Of a stretch of DNA of 64,000 nt, positions 61,526 through 64,000 are shown piece after piece. The stretch spans positions 14,858,854 to 14,922,853 of the forward strand of contig NC_045147.1 in NCBI RefSeq assembly GCF_008831285.2. Direction: 5' to 3'. This stretch comes from Nymphaea colorata (taxonomy: Eukaryota; Streptophyta; Magnoliopsida; Nymphaeales; Nymphaeaceae). The position numbers were made by a program, and so were the translations under genes. Under the pieces are notes generated by a model. It worked only from the letters and a program-made list of their open reading frames with translations. It was not told the origin of the DNA and did no database searches. Positions within the stretch are counted from its first letter, which is position 1. Every line of letters starts with the position of its first letter.

Positions 61526-62099
61526 ATATATGTATGACGTCGTATGAGATTGTGATAATCAGTGGAAGCTCCTGCATATGTGCAAGGAATCGAGATAGTT
61601 AAAAGGTGATGATCAGTTGAGAAGGAGCTGGATCTAAAGGAACATGAAAGGACCATGTTCAAACCAAATCATAGAAGATGAGGAAATGGACAGTGCGAGC
61701 GTAAATCGATAGGTTCAAACTTCATACGTATACCAAGTTAAATAAGTTACTAATCATAGGGGAAACACTGCTGAAAGTGAAGATGATGCCTTTCCAACAA
61801 TGAAAAGACGATAATCAAGAAGCTTCAGCTTCGTTAGAAGAAGTTTGAAAACGATTGCATATGTACACCAGTTGTCCCCTGGTGTTGTGGTAGAATGTCC
61901 AGGATTCGAGGACTGGTCTTGAAGAGGGAGAGGAAAGGATTGCATTTAACCTTTGTCATCAACAGATACAAACTAACAGGAATAAGTTTGAGAAATGGAT
62001 GAGAGAATTTACAGTTCTCTGCTGCATTTCGGGTTCTTCGAGCAAGTAGAAGAAAAGAGGAGAATAAGGCCGGCATTGTTGCATGTTATAGCCTTCTGA
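61526..62099. other. Intergenic next to the NSP1 3' end, with SINE-like box motifs
   Basis: The right part should contain the 3' UTR of the NSP1-type gene. At 61880-61916 TGGTGTTGTGGTAGAATG is followed by GGATTCGAGGACTGG. These resemble RNA polymerase III A and B boxes of a tRNA-derived SINE, but the sequence does not fold as a full tRNA by eye. Confidence 0.35.
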
Positions 62100-63620
62100 T
62101 CAGGTGTTCAGGGTAGCGGGCTTCCAAAGAGAGCAGAAGGTAACAGGCTGCCCTTTCCAGGAGAGGGAGGCGCACCCTTCTTCCACCTTCATCCCCCAGT
62201 TGCCGTCGTGCTTCTTCAACAGCGCCCTCCCTGCCTCTAGCACCCGCTCGTTCAGCGCCACCCTCACGAACCCAACCTCCTCCATTCCCACCTCCCACCA
62301 CCGCCCCTCCCTCTGATCGTTTCCCTGATCTTCGCAGCTCAATACCGCCATTCCCGCCTGCCTCTCCACCGCCAACCTCTCCTCACAGTACTTCTTTCCT
62401 TTGAACTCCACGCTCGTCGAGTCCAGGAACTGCCGAAATAACTCCGCCTTTCTCCCGAACCTCGCCGCCATCCCCACACTGGACCGGTAATCAACATCGT
62501 TATCGCTTAGCACGACGATCTCCGGCGACAGGTTTCTTAAGAAGCCGAGGATCCTTTTCCTCTCTTTACCCAACTGGTGCAGCCGGAACTGGAAGCAGAT
62601 CGCCACCCTCTCCTCCTCCCGCACCCCGAGGTCGCCTGCCGTCAACTTGCCCAGCTCGCCTTGAACAATATTGACTTCCAGGCTGACGTTGACTGACTTT
62701 GCGAACCGCTTCAGCCTCGTCGGAAAGTCGTTGTCCGTTGGACCAGCGGCGAAGGGAGCTCCAGCGACATCCGCGACCACGGTGAGTCGCACAAGGGAGG
62801 GCGGGCCGCGGGGCTCGCACGCAAAGGCTTCAAGGAGCGTTGGCCATTGGATCCCGTGGGAAATGCCGATGTCGATGAGGTGGACGGTCCGGTCGGCGGC
62901 ATCGGAGACGGTCGCAGAGCGGAAGGTTTCGAGGAGGGTGACGTTCGCAAGCGTGTAAGCGATGGTGAACCATGGGCTGAGCTCGTGGAATATCACGAGC
63001 GCGTGGTGGAAGAACCTCGGGTCGGCCCCGGCGAAAGGCGAGCGCAACGAAGCCGACGATGCGCCGGCGAGCTTGCGGGTGAGGGCCTGCAGGCCGTGGG
63101 CGGCAAGCCGATGGTTGACGTCGCGGGTTTCCGAGGAGAGTTCGCGGAGGACATAGAACTGGTGCTGCACCCTCGCCACATTCCGTTCCTCAATTGCCGT
63201 CGCGCAGAGGTTGAGGAGGCGCTCCGCCCACCGTGACTCCTTCCTAGCCGATGAAGAGGATAATTGAGCGGAGCCCTTTCGTCTTGGTGCATTGCTGCTG
63301 AGTCGTGCCGACGTACTGTAGGCGCTGCCGTCCTTCCGGCTCTGCTTGGCAGGTGGCACGATGTCTTCGTCCTCGTCAGAGAAGCCGGCGACGGCGACGG
63401 CCTGGACTGGCTGATCGCAGCAGAGAGGTGTCCACGATTCTGGGGAGTAAGAGTTGGAAAAGGGTGGCCACAAGAGATCGTCGACAGGGTCGAACTCGAT
63501 GGCGTCGAGCCACTCTGAGAAGAGGTCGCTCCGTGCTTCAGGGCTCACTTCCTTAGAGCTCATCCTTCCACAGGGAAAAGGTTTGGCCGGAGATTCTGCC
63601 GTCGCAACAAACATGCACAT
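62100..63620 (-). CDS. NSP1: GRAS transcription regulator, NSP1 type
   Basis: An intronless frame of 506 residues. A start at the in-frame ATG at 63563 (residue 20, MSSKEV) is equally likely and resembles NSP1 starts better. The N-terminus has an EWLDAIEFDPVDDLL motif like the DWLEGS segment of NSP1. The GRAS domain starts at about 130 with RWAERLLNLCATAI. The VHIID-type motif is VHLIDIGISHGIQW at 246-259, with PRFFHHALVIFHELSPWF before it. The SAW region closes with GNWGMKVEEG and TFCSLWKP. The wording RVQHQFYVLRELSS and NHRLAAHGLQALT is specific to NSP1. NSP1 partners with NSP2, acts in nodulation and mycorrhizal signalling in hosts, and promotes strigolactone biosynthesis genes such as D27; which of these apply here is unknown. 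The coding region is strongly GC-rich compared with its flanks. Confidence 0.93.
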   Translation of the reverse strand: MCMFVATAESPAKPFPCGRMSSKEVSPEARSDLFSEWLDAIEFDPVDDLLWPPFSNSYSPESWTPLCCDQPVQAVAVAGFSDEDEDIVPPAKQSRKDGSAYSTSARLSSNAPRRKGSAQLSSSSARKESRWAERLLNLCATAIEERNVARVQHQFYVLRELSSETRDVNHRLAAHGLQALTRKLAGASSASLRSPFAGADPRFFHHALVIFHELSPWFTIAYTLANVTLLETFRSATVSDAADRTVHLIDIGISHGIQWPTLLEAFACEPRGPPSLVRLTVVADVAGAPFAAGPTDNDFPTRLKRFAKSVNVSLEVNIVQGELGKLTAGDLGVREEERVAICFQFRLHQLGKERKRILGFLRNLSPEIVVLSDNDVDYRSSVGMAARFGRKAELFRQFLDSTSVEFKGKKYCEERLAVERQAGMAVLSCEDQGNDQREGRWWEVGMEEVGFVRVALNERVLEAGRALLKKHDGNWGMKVEEGCASLSWKGQPVTFCSLWKPATLNT

Positions 63621-64000
63621 GATGTTTCACTGAACAATCTCCCGTTAAACTAAATAAAAAAAAAAAGAAAAAACCGTTCAACATCAGCAAATCCATGAGA
63701 GCCGTGCTGCTTCCGCACAGCGCCAAAATTTTTAAGTGTTTGTGACGATGACTTTAACACAGTTTCATGTACTGCGTGCAACTATAATACGTGTTCTTGA
63801 TCACGACTTCAACATCGTTTTTAAATATTGTTTACACAACGTTCCAAGCTAAATTGTTTTACAGCCAGCTGCCATGGCAAAACTAAGGGTGTGTTCGGCA
63901 GAGAGTTTTTCTTTAATGTACTTTTTAGAAAAAATAAATTTTTATTAGTCGAACGGTGAAAGAAATTTTAAACTTTGGAAATGTAAAATCGTAGATTGTT
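63621..64000. other. NSP1 upstream region with the edge of a possible MITE
   Basis: The 380 bp before the NSP1 start. From about 63886 the sequence AAGGGTGTGTTCGGCAGAG resembles the common end of plant MITEs (GGGTGTGTTYGG), but the window ends before any matching right end, so it is only a candidate. Confidence 0.4.

Noticed and set aside
62566..63518. Several 80-130-codon frames on both strands
   Set aside because: They are shadows of the GC-rich NSP1 coding region.

Overview
This is a plant nuclear window from a flowering plant. Seven spliced or single-exon plant genes sit in AT-rich DNA with long (TA)n microsatellites, short inverted-repeat transposons and decayed retrotransposon sequence. 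Gene exons are GC-richer than their surroundings, introns are GT-AG, and no bacterial-style operons occur. A WOX1-type homeobox gene argues against a grass, because the WOX1 clade is reported missing from grasses. I cannot name the species.

Layout. (1) 2931-7095, minus: the first two exons of an HRD3/SEL1L-type ERAD gene; the rest lies to the left of the window. (2) 7.1-13.3 kb: intergenic, with a MITE, a decayed Ty1-copia gag-protease relic and a GC-rich hAT-like fragment. (3) 13378-14957, plus: WOX1-type homeobox gene, four exons. (4) 15-31 kb: a gene desert rich in (TA)n arrays and MITEs. (5) 31326-37393, plus: plastid-type fructokinase, seven exons. (6) 37893-38396, minus: 10 kDa chaperonin, three exons. 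(7) 41488-44791, minus: calcineurin-like phosphoesterase with a multi-pass C-terminus (TMEM62-like), three exons. (8) 48671-58746, plus: SP1-like 2 (SPL2) RING E3 ligase, six exons, with transposons in its introns. (9) 62100-63620, minus: intronless GRAS protein of the NSP1 type.

The genes are unrelated housekeeping, developmental and regulatory genes; nothing suggests they act as one cluster. Two encode ubiquitin-pathway components of different organelles: HRD3 at the ER and SPL2 at the plastid envelope. Two others encode organelle proteins: fructokinase in the plastid and CPN10 in mitochondria.

The most interesting non-genic signal is a set of small DNA-transposon families, several with intact ends and target-site duplications (TSDs). 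They are a family lodged inside (TA)n microsatellites (Micron-like); a family with CAGTGGCGGAGCC-like ends and 8-bp duplications (four copies); a GGCCGGGCC-ended hAT-like family; a 727-bp hAT-like element with an exact 8-bp duplication inside SPL2 intron 1; and a CATAGTT-ended element. All exon boundaries were worked out by hand from splice sites, reading phase and recalled family similarity. No database search was run.
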